57,505 bases of DNA from Streptomyces gelaticus (GTDB taxonomy: Bacteria > Actinomycetota > Actinomycetes > Streptomycetales > Streptomycetaceae): contig NZ_BMTF01000001.1 of NCBI RefSeq assembly GCF_014649535.1, positions 60,333 through 117,837 of the forward strand. The letters are read 5' to 3'. Under the pieces are notes generated by a model. The model worked only from the letters and a program-made list of their open reading frames with translations. It did no database searches and was not told the DNA's origin. Within the stretch, counting starts at the first letter, position 1, and each line of letters opens with the position of its first letter. This document shows, one piece after another, positions 44,617-53,134 of this stretch. Position numbers and translations under genes: made by a program.

Positions 44617-47600
44617 GTGCACAGAACCCCGACCGGAAACAGGAGCAGAACACGGCTCCGCGTCCGCAAATCCCTCGCGCTGCTCACCGGCGGCCTGCTC
44701 GCCGCGGCCACCCTGGCCCTGGGCGCCACGCCCGGAGCAGCCGCGACAGGGACCTCCTCACCGGCCGCCACGGATGCGGCGGCCGAGGAATTCCAGCAGG
44801 TCACCCTCGCCAAGGGGGTGGCCGAGACCGGTGAGCCCATGACGCTGGCGGTGCTCCCCGACCGCAGCGTCCTGCACACCGCGCGCGGCGGCGAGGTGTG
44901 GCTCACCGACAGCGGCGGCGACACCACGCTCGCCGGCGTCCTCCCCGTCTACTCCCACGACGAGGAAGGCCTCCAGGGAGTCGGCGTCGACCCGGACTTC
45001 AGCAAGAACCGGGCGATCTATCTCTACTACGCGCCCCCGCTGGACACCCCGTCCGGCGATGCCCCCGAGAACGGCACCGCCGCCGACTTCGCCAAGTTCG
45101 ACGGAGTGAACCGGCTCTCGCGCTTCGTCCTCAAGGAGGACGGCACGCTCGACACCGCCAGCGAGAAGAAGGTCCTCGACATCCCGGCCTCGCGCGGCAT
45201 CTGCTGCCACGTCGGCGGCGACATCGACTTCGACGCGCAGGGCAATCTGTACCTGTCGACCGGCGACGACTCCAACCCGTTCGCCTCCGACGGCTACACC
45301 CCGATCGACGACCGGCCCGACCGCAACCCCGTGTTCGACGCCCGCCGCACCTCGGGGAACACCAACGACCTGCGCGGCAAGATCCTCCGCATCAAGGTCG
45401 CCGAGGACGGCTCGTACACCGTCCCCGAGGGCAACCTCTTCGCCCCCGGCACGGACAAGACCCGCCCCGAGATCTACGCGATGGGTTTCCGCAACCCCTT
45501 CCGCTTCACCGTCGACAAGCCGACCGGCATCGTGTACGTCGGTGACTACGGGCCCGACGCCGGCGCCGCCGACCCCAAGCGCGGACCCGGCGGCCAGGTC
45601 GAGTTCGCCCGTGTCACCAAGGCCGGCAACTTCGGCTGGCCGTTCTGCACGGGTAAGAACGACCCGTTCGTCGACTACGACTTCGCGACCAAGACCTCCG
45701 GCGCGGCGTTCGACTGCGCCGCACCCAAGAACACCTCCCGGTACAACACCGGGCTGGTCGACCTGCCGCCGTCCCAGCCCGCCTGGATCCCGTACGACGG
45801 CGGATCGGTACCGGAGTTCGGCACCGGCTCCGAGTCCCCGATGGGCGGACCCGTCTACCACTACGACGCCGACCTCGACTCGCCCGTGAAGTTCCCCGAG
45901 ACCTACGACGGGAACTTCTTCGCCGGAGAGTTCGGACGGCGCTGGATCAAGCGCATCGACCAGGACTCCGACGGCACGGTGAAGTCCATCAACGCCTTCC
46001 CGTGGTCGGGAACCCAGGTGATGGACATGACCTTCGGCCCCGACGGCGCGCTGTACGTCCTCGACTACGGCACCGGCTACTTCGGCGGCGACCAGAACTC
46101 GGCGCTCTACCGCATCGAGAACGCCACCGGCGGTCGCTCACCGATCGCCGAGGCGACCGCGAACAAGACCTCCGGCACCGCCCCCCTCAAGGTCGCCTTC
46201 TCCTCGGCCGGAACCACCGACGCCGACGGCGACACGCTCAGCTACAGCTGGGACTTCGGCGACGGCGGCACATCGACCGCCGCCAACCCCACGTACACCT
46301 ACAAGAAGAACGGCTCCTACACCGCCACCGTCACCGCCACGGACCCCACCGGCCGCACCGGTACGGCGAACGTCCATGTCACGGTCGGCAACACCGCACC
46401 GGTGGTGAAGCTGGAACTCCCCGGTGACGGACAGATGTTCTCCTTCGGCGACGAGATCCCGTTCAAGGTGACCGTCACCGACCCCGAGGACGGAACCATC
46501 GACTGCTCGAAGATCGAGGTCCGCTTCATCCTCGGACACGACAGCCACGGCCACCCCATCACCTCGGCGCACGGCTGCAGCGGCACCATCAAGACGGAGA
46601 TGGACGGCGGACACGATCCCAACGCCAACATCTTCGGGGTCATCGACGCCTCGTACACGGACGGCGGGGGAGGCGGCCAGGCCGCGCTCTCCGGTCACGA
46701 CCAGTCCGAACTCCAGCCGCGCCACCGGCAGGCCGAGCACTACAGCGACTCCCACGGCGTCGCCCCGCAGAACAAGGCGACCGCCCACGGCGGCAAGACG
46801 GTCGGCGACATCCACAACGACGACTGGATCTCCTTCAAGCCGTACCTCCTGACCGGTTCCACCAAGCTGACCGCGCGGATCTCCTCCGGCGGCTCCGGCG
46901 GCTTCCTCGAAGTCCGGACCGGCTCGGCGACCGGCAAGATCCTCGGCTCCGCACCCGTCCCGGTGACCGGTGCCTGGGACAACTTCCAGGACATCGACGT
47001 ACCGCTGCGCGGAGTGCCGAAGACGTCCACCGAACTCTTCCTGGTCTTCAAGGGAGGTGCCGGAGCCCTCTTCGACATCGACGACTTCGAGCTCTCCAAC
47101 AGCGCCCCCGACAAGACCGCCAAGCGGGTCCTGGTCTTCTCGAAGACGGCCGGCTTCCGCCACGACGCGATTGCGGACGGCATCGCCGCCCTCAAGGAAC
47201 TCGGCAAGGACAGCAACATCACCGTCGACGCCACCGAGGCGGCAGGCCAGTTCACCACCAGCAACCTGGCCCGCTACGACGCCGTCGTGTTCCTCTCGAC
47301 GACCGGTGACGTACTCAACTCCGACCAGCAGAAGGCCTTCGAGAACTACGTGGCCACCGGCGGCGGTTACATGGGCGTCCACGCGGCGGCGGACACCGAG
47401 TACGACTGGGCGTTCTACGGCGGGCTCGTCGGGGCCTACTTCTCCTCGCACCCCGCCATCCAGCCCGCCACCGTCCGTGTCGAGGATCACGAGCACCCGG
47501 CCACCGCACACCTCGACGACGAATGGAACCGCACCGACGAGTGGTACAACTACCGCACGAATCCGCGAGGCCAGGCCAAGATCCTCGCGACACTCGACGA

Positions 47601-48345
47601 GACGACCTACACCGGCGGCTCCATGAAGGGCGACCACCCCATCACCTGGTGCCAGACCTACCAGGGCGGCCGCTCCTTCTACACCGGCCTCGGCCACACC
47701 AAGGAGTCGTACGCCGAACCGGCCTTCCGTCGGCTGCTCCTGGGCGGCATGCGGTACGCGGCCGGACAGGTGAAGGCGGACTGCAGGCCCGACACCGGCT
47801 ACCGGTCGATCTTCAACGGCAAGACGCTCGAAGGCTGGAAGCAGGCAGGTCCCGGGAAGTTCGACGTCGTCGACGGTGAACTCCGCTCCCAGGGCGGCAT
47901 GGGCCTGCTCACCTACCAGGCCAAGGAGCTCGGCTCGTACTCCCTCAAGCTCGACTGGAAGATGCAGGGCGACGACAACTCCGGTGTCTTCGTCGGCTTC
48001 CCGGAGTCCGACGACCCCTGGTCCGCGGTGAACAACGGCTACGAGGTCCAGATCGACGCCACCGACGCGCCGGACCGCACCACGGGCTCCGTCTACACCT
48101 TCAAGGCGGCGGACATCAAGGCCCGTGACCAGGTCCTGCGTCCGCCCGGCCAGTGGAACAGCTACGAGCTCAAGGTCCAGGGCGAACGCCTCCAGGTCTT
48201 CCTCAACGGGGTGAAGATCAACGACTTCACCAACACCGATCCGGTACGGAGCCTGAAGAGCGGCTACATCGGCATCCAGAACCACGGTGCCGACGACCAT
48301 GTGTCGTTCCGCAACATCCAGCTGAAGGAACTGCCCTCGGCCTAG
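44617..48345 (+). CDS. Secreted PQQ dehydrogenase-PKD-CBM6-ThuA-DUF1080 protein
   Basis: The 1242-residue exported protein has a signal peptide (1-47), a glucose/sorbosone-dehydrogenase-type propeller (55-500; GGDIDFDAQGNLYLSTGDD, MGFRNPFRFTVD, AGNFGWPFC), a PKD domain (506-590; YSWDFGDGGTS), a linker with DPEDGTIDCSKIEVRF, a CBM6-like module (about 700-830), a ThuA domain (838-1055; LVFSKTAGFRHDAI, GGGYMGVHAAADTEYDW) and a DUF1080/3-keto-disaccharide-hydrolase domain (1061-1242; RSIFNGKTLEGWKQ). ThuA and DUF1080 proteins are linked with 3-keto sugars. It could oxidise and then split a glycoside outside the cell for the importer upstream. The start GTG 44617 follows CCGGAGG. The repeated regulated promoter precedes it. 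Confidence 0.88.
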   Translation: MHRTPTGNRSRTRLRVRKSLALLTGGLLAAATLALGATPGAAATGTSSPAATDAAAEEFQQVTLAKGVAETGEPMTLAVLPDRSVLHTARGGEVWLTDSGGDTTLAGVLPVYSHDEEGLQGVGVDPDFSKNRAIYLYYAPPLDTPSGDAPENGTAADFAKFDGVNRLSRFVLKEDGTLDTASEKKVLDIPASRGICCHVGGDIDFDAQGNLYLSTGDDSNPFASDGYTPIDDRPDRNPVFDARRTSGNTNDLRGKILRIKVAEDGSYTVPEGNLFAPGTDKTRPEIYAMGFRNPFRFTVDKPTGIVYVGDYGPDAGAADPKRGPGGQVEFARVTKAGNFGWPFCTGKNDPFVDYDFATKTSGAAFDCAAPKNTSRYNTGLVDLPPSQPAWIPYDGGSVPEFGTGSESPMGGPVYHYDADLDSPVKFPETYDGNFFAGEFGRRWIKRIDQDSDGTVKSINAFPWSGTQVMDMTFGPDGALYVLDYGTGYFGGDQNSALYRIENATGGRSPIAEATANKTSGTAPLKVAFSSAGTTDADGDTLSYSWDFGDGGTSTAANPTYTYKKNGSYTATVTATDPTGRTGTANVHVTVGNTAPVVKLELPGDGQMFSFGDEIPFKVTVTDPEDGTIDCSKIEVRFILGHDSHGHPITSAHGCSGTIKTEMDGGHDPNANIFGVIDASYTDGGGGGQAALSGHDQSELQPRHRQAEHYSDSHGVAPQNKATAHGGKTVGDIHNDDWISFKPYLLTGSTKLTARISSGGSGGFLEVRTGSATGKILGSAPVPVTGAWDNFQDIDVPLRGVPKTSTELFLVFKGGAGALFDIDDFELSNSAPDKTAKRVLVFSKTAGFRHDAIADGIAALKELGKDSNITVDATEAAGQFTTSNLARYDAVVFLSTTGDVLNSDQQKAFENYVATGGGYMGVHAAADTEYDWAFYGGLVGAYFSSHPAIQPATVRVEDHEHPATAHLDDEWNRTDEWYNYRTNPRGQAKILATLDETTYTGGSMKGDHPITWCQTYQGGRSFYTGLGHTKESYAEPAFRRLLLGGMRYAAGQVKADCRPDTGYRSIFNGKTLEGWKQAGPGKFDVVDGELRSQGGMGLLTYQAKELGSYSLKLDWKMQGDDNSGVFVGFPESDDPWSAVNNGYEVQIDATDAPDRTTGSVYTFKAADIKARDQVLRPPGQWNSYELKVQGERLQVFLNGVKINDFTNTDPVRSLKSGYIGIQNHGADDHVSFRNIQLKELPSA

Positions 48346-48360
48346 GACGCACACCGCGGC

Positions 48361-48403
48361 GACGGCGGGCGGGGGAGAGAGCACACCGCCCCTGCCCGCC
48401 GTC
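48361..48403 (+). terminator. Strong terminator after the 1242-residue protein gene
   Basis: GACGGCGGGCGGGGG and CCCCTGCCCGCCGTC form a 15-bp stem (one G-T pair) with a 13-base loop, 15 bases after the stop. It suggests that the following Ebo genes have their own promoter. Confidence 0.65.
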
Positions 48404-48416
48404 CCCGCCCGATTCC

Positions 48417-48476
48417 GGTCCCGATTGCGATTGCGGTCCCGAACCCGGTCCCGCACCCGGTCCCGATCCGGTCCCG
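48417..48476 (+). repeat. Five phased GGTCCCG direct repeats before the Ebo operon
   Basis: GGTCCCG occurs at 48417, 48435, 48447, 48459 and 48470, so steps are 18, 12, 12 and 11 bases. Heptamers at about one helical turn recall binding sites of SARP-type activators. It may equally be a slippage repeat. No clear -10 box is seen eight bases after the last copy. Confidence 0.5.
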
Positions 48477-48561
48477 TTTTCGCTTCCGCCCGATCCCGTA
48501 CCTCCGTCGTACAGCGCCACCCGCTCTGCCCAACCAGCACCCCCAGCCAGGGAGGCAGCCC

Positions 48562-49680
48562 GTGTCAGCACCCGCCGTACGTACCGGAGTCTGGTTCATC
48601 GGAGCACGCGGCTCCGTCGCCACCACCGCCACCGCGGGGTGCGCGGCGGTCGCGGCAGGGCTCCACCGGGCGGCAGGCATGGTCACCGAGACCCCGCCCT
48701 TCACCGGCAGCGGGCTGCCCGCGCTCACCTCACTCGTCTTCGGCGGACACGACACGGCCGGCTGCCCGCTGCCGAAACGGGCCGAGACACTGGCGGACGG
48801 CGGAGTGCTGCCGCAGGGCCTGCCCTCGGCGGTGCGCTCCGAACTCGCCGCCGCGGACGCCGGGATACGGCCCGGCGGGCCCCTGCCCGGCGACACTCGC
48901 AGCGACGAGGAGCTCATCACCGCGTTCGCGGCCGACCTCACCGACTTCGGGCGCCGCAACGACCTGGCCAGGACGGTCGTCGTCAACGTGGCGTCCACGG
49001 AGCCCGTCCCGGCCCCCGGCGAACAGCGGCTGCCCGCCAGCTCGCTCTACGCGGCGGCGGCACTGCGGGCCGGCTGCCCCTACATCAACTTCACCCCCTC
49101 CACCGGGCTGCGCACCCCCGCCCTCCAGGACGCCGTCGCGGCCTGCGGACTTCCTCACGCGGGCCGCGACGGCAAGACCGGCCAGACACTGCTCCGCTCC
49201 GTACTCGCCCCGATGTTCGTGCAACGCGCCCTGCCCGTACGGGCCTGGTCGGGCACCAACCTGCTGGGCGGCGGGGACGGAGCGGCGCTGGCCGACCCCG
49301 GCGCGGCGGCCGCCAAGAACGCCGGCAAGGAACGCGTTCTCGCCGACACCCTGGGCACCGCCCCCGAGGGCGAGGTGCACATCGACGACGTACCGGCCCT
49401 CGGCGACTGGAAGACCGCCTGGGACCACATCGCGTTCGACGGGTTCCTCGGCGCGCGGATGGTGCTCCAGACCACCTGGCAGGGCTGCGACTCGGCACTG
49501 GCGGCGCCACTGGTCCTGGACCTCGCCAGGCTGGTGGCCCGCGCCCACGAACTGGGCATGAGCGGCCCCCTGCCCCAGCTCGGCTTCTACTTCAAGGATC
49601 CGGACGGCGGTCCGGCAGCGCTCTTCGAGCAGTACCAGGCGCTGCTCGCCTTCGCCGGGACGCTGCGGGGGGAACGGTGA
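48562..49680 (+). CDS. Inositol-3-phosphate-synthase-like cyclase, first gene of the Ebo operon
   Basis: The 372-residue protein matches myo-inositol-phosphate synthase: NAD site VWFIGARGSVATTATAG, CPYINFTPSTGLRTPAL (171-187), Lys 205 in GRDGKTGQTLLRSVLAP, NLLGGGDGAALADP, VPALGDWKTAWDHIAFDGF and the C-terminal SALAAPLVLDLARLV. The family turns glucose 6-phosphate into inositol 3-phosphate through NAD-bound oxidation, aldol closure and reduction. The usual NNDG is GGDG, so substrate may differ. Ebo clusters elsewhere have a dehydroquinate-synthase-like cyclase (EboD) instead. Its stop overlaps the prenyltransferase start (GTGA). Confidence 0.87.
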   Translation: MSAPAVRTGVWFIGARGSVATTATAGCAAVAAGLHRAAGMVTETPPFTGSGLPALTSLVFGGHDTAGCPLPKRAETLADGGVLPQGLPSAVRSELAAADAGIRPGGPLPGDTRSDEELITAFAADLTDFGRRNDLARTVVVNVASTEPVPAPGEQRLPASSLYAAAALRAGCPYINFTPSTGLRTPALQDAVAACGLPHAGRDGKTGQTLLRSVLAPMFVQRALPVRAWSGTNLLGGGDGAALADPGAAAAKNAGKERVLADTLGTAPEGEVHIDDVPALGDWKTAWDHIAFDGFLGARMVLQTTWQGCDSALAAPLVLDLARLVARAHELGMSGPLPQLGFYFKDPDGGPAALFEQYQALLAFAGTLRGER

Positions 49681-50696
49681 CGGTACGCGCCTGGGCGGAG
49701 CTGCTACGGGTCTCCGCGCTCTTCACCGTCCCCGGCGACGCGCTCGCCGGGGCGGCGGCGAGCGGCCGGCGTCCCGACCGCGGCACCGCGCTCGCCGTCG
49801 GGGCCTCGCTCTGCCTGTACGAGGCGGGCATGGCGCTCAACGACTGGGCCGACCGCGAGGAGGACGCCATCGACAGGCCGCACCGGCCGATCCCCTCGGG
49901 CCGGATCGCACCTGCTGCGGCCCTCGCGGCGGCAGGCGCGCTGACGGCCGCGGGGCTGGGCCTCGCCGCGCGGGCCGGCCGCCCGGCCCTCGCGGTGGCC
50001 GCCGGGCTGGCGGCGACCGTGTGGGCGTACGACCTCCGGTTGAAGCACACCCCGGCCGGGCCCGCGGCGATGGCCGCCGCACGCGGACTGGATCTGCTGC
50101 TCGGGACCACCGCCACCGGAGCGACCGGGCGGACGACGGGGCCCGGGCCGACGCCGGATCCGGCTGCGGGCGGCTCCGTTCTCGCAGCCCTCCCGGCCGC
50201 CGGACTGCTGGGTGCGCACACCTACGCCGTCACCGCCGTCTCCCGGCACGAGGCACATGGCGGATCGACCACCGCACCTCTCACCGCACTCGCGGCCGTG
50301 GCAGCACTGGGCGCGGCGGCCCTGCGCATCCGGCAAGGCCGGCGCGAAGACCGGGAGCCGGCCCAGCACCCCGCACCCGGCGGGCAGGACGAGTCGCCCC
50401 TGCCCCTGCCCCGTCCGGCGTACCGCTCGCCGGTGCCCTTCACCGTCACCGCCCCCGGCCTCGTGCGCACCGCGCTCACCGCCTCCTACGTCCGGACCGC
50501 CGCAGTACCGCTGCTGCACGCCGCGCTCAACCCCTCGCCGCTACTCACCCAGCGCGCCGTCGGCGGCGGTATCCGGGCGATGATCCCGCTCCAGGCCGCC
50601 CTTGCCGCCCGCACGGGAGCGGTCGGTACGGCGCTCGCCGTCATGGGACTCGTACCGATCGCCCGCACCCTCGCCCGGAAGGTGAGCCCGACATGA
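49677..50696 (+). CDS. eboC: UbiA-type prenyltransferase (EboC, SCO3242 family)
   Basis: The 339-residue membrane protein has eight or nine helices and the first Mg-prenyl-diphosphate motif NDWADREEDAIDRPHRPIPS (about residues 56-75), the hallmark of UbiA enzymes. The second Asp motif is weaker (VWAYDLRLKHTPAGP), and the C-terminal half contains a charged insert of about 25 residues. UbiA enzymes attach a prenyl chain to an acceptor on the inner membrane face. Following directly after the cyclase (GTGA) suggests that a cyclitol derivative is the acceptor. Its own stop overlaps the next start (ATGA). Confidence 0.87.
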   Translation: MTVRAWAELLRVSALFTVPGDALAGAAASGRRPDRGTALAVGASLCLYEAGMALNDWADREEDAIDRPHRPIPSGRIAPAAALAAAGALTAAGLGLAARAGRPALAVAAGLAATVWAYDLRLKHTPAGPAAMAAARGLDLLLGTTATGATGRTTGPGPTPDPAAGGSVLAALPAAGLLGAHTYAVTAVSRHEAHGGSTTAPLTALAAVAALGAAALRIRQGRREDREPAQHPAPGGQDESPLPLPRPAYRSPVPFTVTAPGLVRTALTASYVRTAAVPLLHAALNPSPLLTQRAVGGGIRAMIPLQAALAARTGAVGTALAVMGLVPIARTLARKVSPT

Positions 50697-51595
50697 CTAT
50701 CCGCCTCGGCTACGGCACCAACGGGCTCACCGACCTCCGCCTGGACGACGCCCTCGGACTCCTCGCCGACCTCGGCTACGACGGGGTCGGCCTGACCCTC
50801 GACCACATGCACCTCGACCCCCTCGCCCCGGACCTCGCCGCCCGCACCCGCCACGTGGCGTCCAGGCTCCAGGAGCTGGGGCTCGGCGTCACCGTCGAGA
50901 CCGGCGCCCGCTACGTCCTCGACCCACGCCGCAAGCACGGCCCGTCCCTCCTCGACCCGGACCCGGAAGCCCGCGCCGCCCGCACCCGGCTGCTCGTCCG
51001 GGCCGTCCGCGTCGCCGCCGACCTCGGCGCCCACGCCGTGCACTGCTTCAGCGGCATCACCCCACCGGACACCACGCCCGACACCGCCTGGCAGCGGCTC
51101 ACCGACTCGCTCGCCCCGGTCCTGGACGCCGCCGACCGCTCCGGCATCCCGCTCGCCATCGAACCCGAGCCCGGACACCTCCTCGCCACGCTCGCCGACT
51201 TCCACCATCTGCGCGTCCTCTCCGGAGACCCGCCGCCGCTCGGCCTGACCCTCGACATCGGCCACTGCCAGTGCCTGGAACCCGCCATGCCCGTCGACTG
51301 CGTCCGTGAGGCCGCGCCCTGGCTGCGCCACGTCCAGATCGAGGACATGCGCCGCGGAGTCCATGAACACCTCCCGTTCGGTGAGGGCGAGATCGACTTC
51401 CCGCCCGTACTCGAAGCGCTCGACACCCTCTCGGACACCGGCTACCGCGGCCTCACCGTCGTCGAACTGCCCCGCCACTCCCACGCCGGTCCCGAACTCG
51501 CCCGCACCTCCCTCGAATTCCTCCGCGCACACAGTCCGTCGAACCAGGATCCGCCGATGCGAGATCCGTCGAGCCACAGCCCGTCGAGCCGCTGA
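50693..51595 (+). CDS. TIM-barrel sugar isomerase/epimerase of the Ebo operon
   Basis: The 300-residue protein is a xylose-isomerase-like TIM barrel: LGYGTNGLTDLRLDDALGLL, PLAIEPEPGHLLATLADF (Glu), LGLTLDIGHCQCLEP (Asp, His), LRHVQIEDMRRGVHEHLPFG (His, Glu) and LTVVELPRHSH. These carry the metal ligands of the family. The last 20 residues, with NQDPPMRDPSSH and repeated PSS, are low-complexity. It may isomerise the sugar or cyclitol handled by the operon. Start by ATGA overlap. A 21-bp gap to eboA is the widest within the core operon. Confidence 0.85.
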   Translation: MTIRLGYGTNGLTDLRLDDALGLLADLGYDGVGLTLDHMHLDPLAPDLAARTRHVASRLQELGLGVTVETGARYVLDPRRKHGPSLLDPDPEARAARTRLLVRAVRVAADLGAHAVHCFSGITPPDTTPDTAWQRLTDSLAPVLDAADRSGIPLAIEPEPGHLLATLADFHHLRVLSGDPPPLGLTLDIGHCQCLEPAMPVDCVREAAPWLRHVQIEDMRRGVHEHLPFGEGEIDFPPVLEALDTLSDTGYRGLTVVELPRHSHAGPELARTSLEFLRAHSPSNQDPPMRDPSSHSPSSR

Positions 51596-51616
51596 ACCGC
51601 CGAAGGGAGCGACGCC

Positions 51617-52282
51617 ATGCCGATGTCCCCGACGAACCCCCCGCTGCTGACCCGCAAGGAACTCGACGCACAGCTCGGCGGAGCCGCGCGCGCCTGGCTC
51701 GACGAGGCCCTCGCCGAAGCAGAGCACTCCGCCGCCCACCAGGACACCGAAGAGTCCGGCGGACCGTATGCCGCCCCGTCGTGGGAACTGCGGTACGCCG
51801 CCGCGGGCCGGCACTGCGGACTCGAACACGCCGACTCCGTCCGTGCCCTGCTGCTCATCGAAGCCCGGGTCACGCTGCCCGCCCTGACCAGGCTCTACGA
51901 ACAGGGCACCGCCGCCGAACGGCGCGCCGTCCTGCTCACCCTGCACCGGCTGGACCTCGGCCCCACCGCCCTTCCGCTCGTCGAGGACGCCCTGCGCACC
52001 AATGACACCCGGCTCGTCGCCGCAGCCGTCGGACCGTACGCCGCCGCTCATCTCGATCCGCACAACTGGCGCCACGCCATTCTCAAGTGCCTCTTCACCG
52101 GGGTCCCCGTCGATGCCGTCGACCAACTGGCCCGACGCGCCCGCGGTGACGCCGAACTCGCCCGCATGCTCGGCGACTTCGCCGCCGAACGCATCGCAGC
52201 GGGCCGCAGTGTCCCCACTGATCTCACTCGCGTCCTCGAACTCACCACCCCCGGTGCCGCCGCCCCCACGGAGGAGTCCTGA
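51617..52282 (+). CDS. eboA: EboA domain protein
   Basis: The 221-residue helical protein matches the EboA family: an Ala/Arg-rich repeat core with RYAAAGRHCG, RALLLIEARVTLPALTRLYEQGTAAER and NDTRLVAAAVGPYAAAHLDPHNWRHAILKCLFTGVP. The last stretch (HNWRHAVLKCLFTGVP-like) is the family hallmark. Biochemical role is unknown; ebo genes of cyanobacteria are required to move a scytonemin precursor to the periplasm. Its stop shares a base with the next start (TGATG). GGAG lies upstream of the ATG. Confidence 0.88.
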   Translation: MPMSPTNPPLLTRKELDAQLGGAARAWLDEALAEAEHSAAHQDTEESGGPYAAPSWELRYAAAGRHCGLEHADSVRALLLIEARVTLPALTRLYEQGTAAERRAVLLTLHRLDLGPTALPLVEDALRTNDTRLVAAAVGPYAAAHLDPHNWRHAILKCLFTGVPVDAVDQLARRARGDAELARMLGDFAAERIAAGRSVPTDLTRVLELTTPGAAAPTEES

Positions 52283-53130
52283 TGCGCATCTTCGACCCGC
52301 ACATCCACATGACCTCCCGCACCACGGACGACTACCAGGCCATGTACGACGCGGGGGTCCGCGCTCTCGTCGAACCCTCCTTCTGGCTCGGCCAGCCCCG
52401 CACCTCGCCCGCCAGCTTCTTCGACTACTTCGACGCCCTGCTCGGCTGGGAACCCTTCCGCGCCGCCCAGTACGGCATCGCCCACCAGTGCACGCTCGCC
52501 CTCAACCCCAAGGAGGCGAACGATCCGCGCTGCGTCCCCGTGCTGGACGCCCTGCCCCGCTATCTCGTCAAGGACTCCGTCGTCGCCGTCGGCGAGATCG
52601 GCTACGACTCCATGACCCCGGCCGAGGACACCGCCCTGGCCGCCCAGCTCCAGCTCGCCGCCGACCACGAACTGCCCGCCCTGGTGCACACCCCGCACCG
52701 GGACAAGCTCGCCGGGCTGCACCGCACCCTCGACGTCATCCGCGAATCCCACCTCTCCCCGGAGCGGGTCCTGCTCGACCACCTCAACGAGACGACCGTG
52801 AAGGACGCCCTGGACAGCGGCTGCTGGGCAGGCTTCTCCATCTACCCCGACACCAAGATGGACGAGGACCGCATGATCGCGGTCCTCAGGATCCACGGCA
52901 CCGAGAAGATCCTGGTCAACTCGGCCGCCGACTGGGGCAGAAGCGATCCGCTCAAGACCCGCAAGGTGGGCGACGCGATGCTCGCCGCCGGGTTCGGCGA
53001 GGACGATGTCGACCAGGTGCTCTGGCGCAACCCTGTCGCCTTCTACGGACAGAGCGGCCGGCTCCAGCTCGGCGTCGCCGCGCCGGAACCCCTCCACGAA
53101 GGCAACTCCATCCTGCGCGGCGGGGAGTGA
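52282..53130 (+). CDS. eboB: TatD-family metal hydrolase (EboB)
   Basis: The 282-residue TIM-barrel hydrolase has the TatD metal ligands: HxH in IFDPHIHMTSR (residues 6-8), Glu in AVGEIGYDSMT, His in ALVHTPHRDK, His in LLDHLNETTV and Asp in VNSAADWGRSD. Within Ebo clusters this family member (EboB) always accompanies eboA. Cytoplasmic; true substrate unknown. It is coupled to eboA by TGATG and is followed four bases later by eboE. GAGGAGT serves as its ribosome site within eboA. Confidence 0.88.
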   Translation: MRIFDPHIHMTSRTTDDYQAMYDAGVRALVEPSFWLGQPRTSPASFFDYFDALLGWEPFRAAQYGIAHQCTLALNPKEANDPRCVPVLDALPRYLVKDSVVAVGEIGYDSMTPAEDTALAAQLQLAADHELPALVHTPHRDKLAGLHRTLDVIRESHLSPERVLLDHLNETTVKDALDSGCWAGFSIYPDTKMDEDRMIAVLRIHGTEKILVNSAADWGRSDPLKTRKVGDAMLAAGFGEDDVDQVLWRNPVAFYGQSGRLQLGVAAPEPLHEGNSILRGGE

Positions 53131-53134
53131 GGCG

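Noticed and set aside
46138..48540. 800-residue open frame on the minus strand
   Set aside because: Antisense to the multi-domain exported protein; its Asp/Arg-repeat N-terminus comes from the GGTCCCG repeats.
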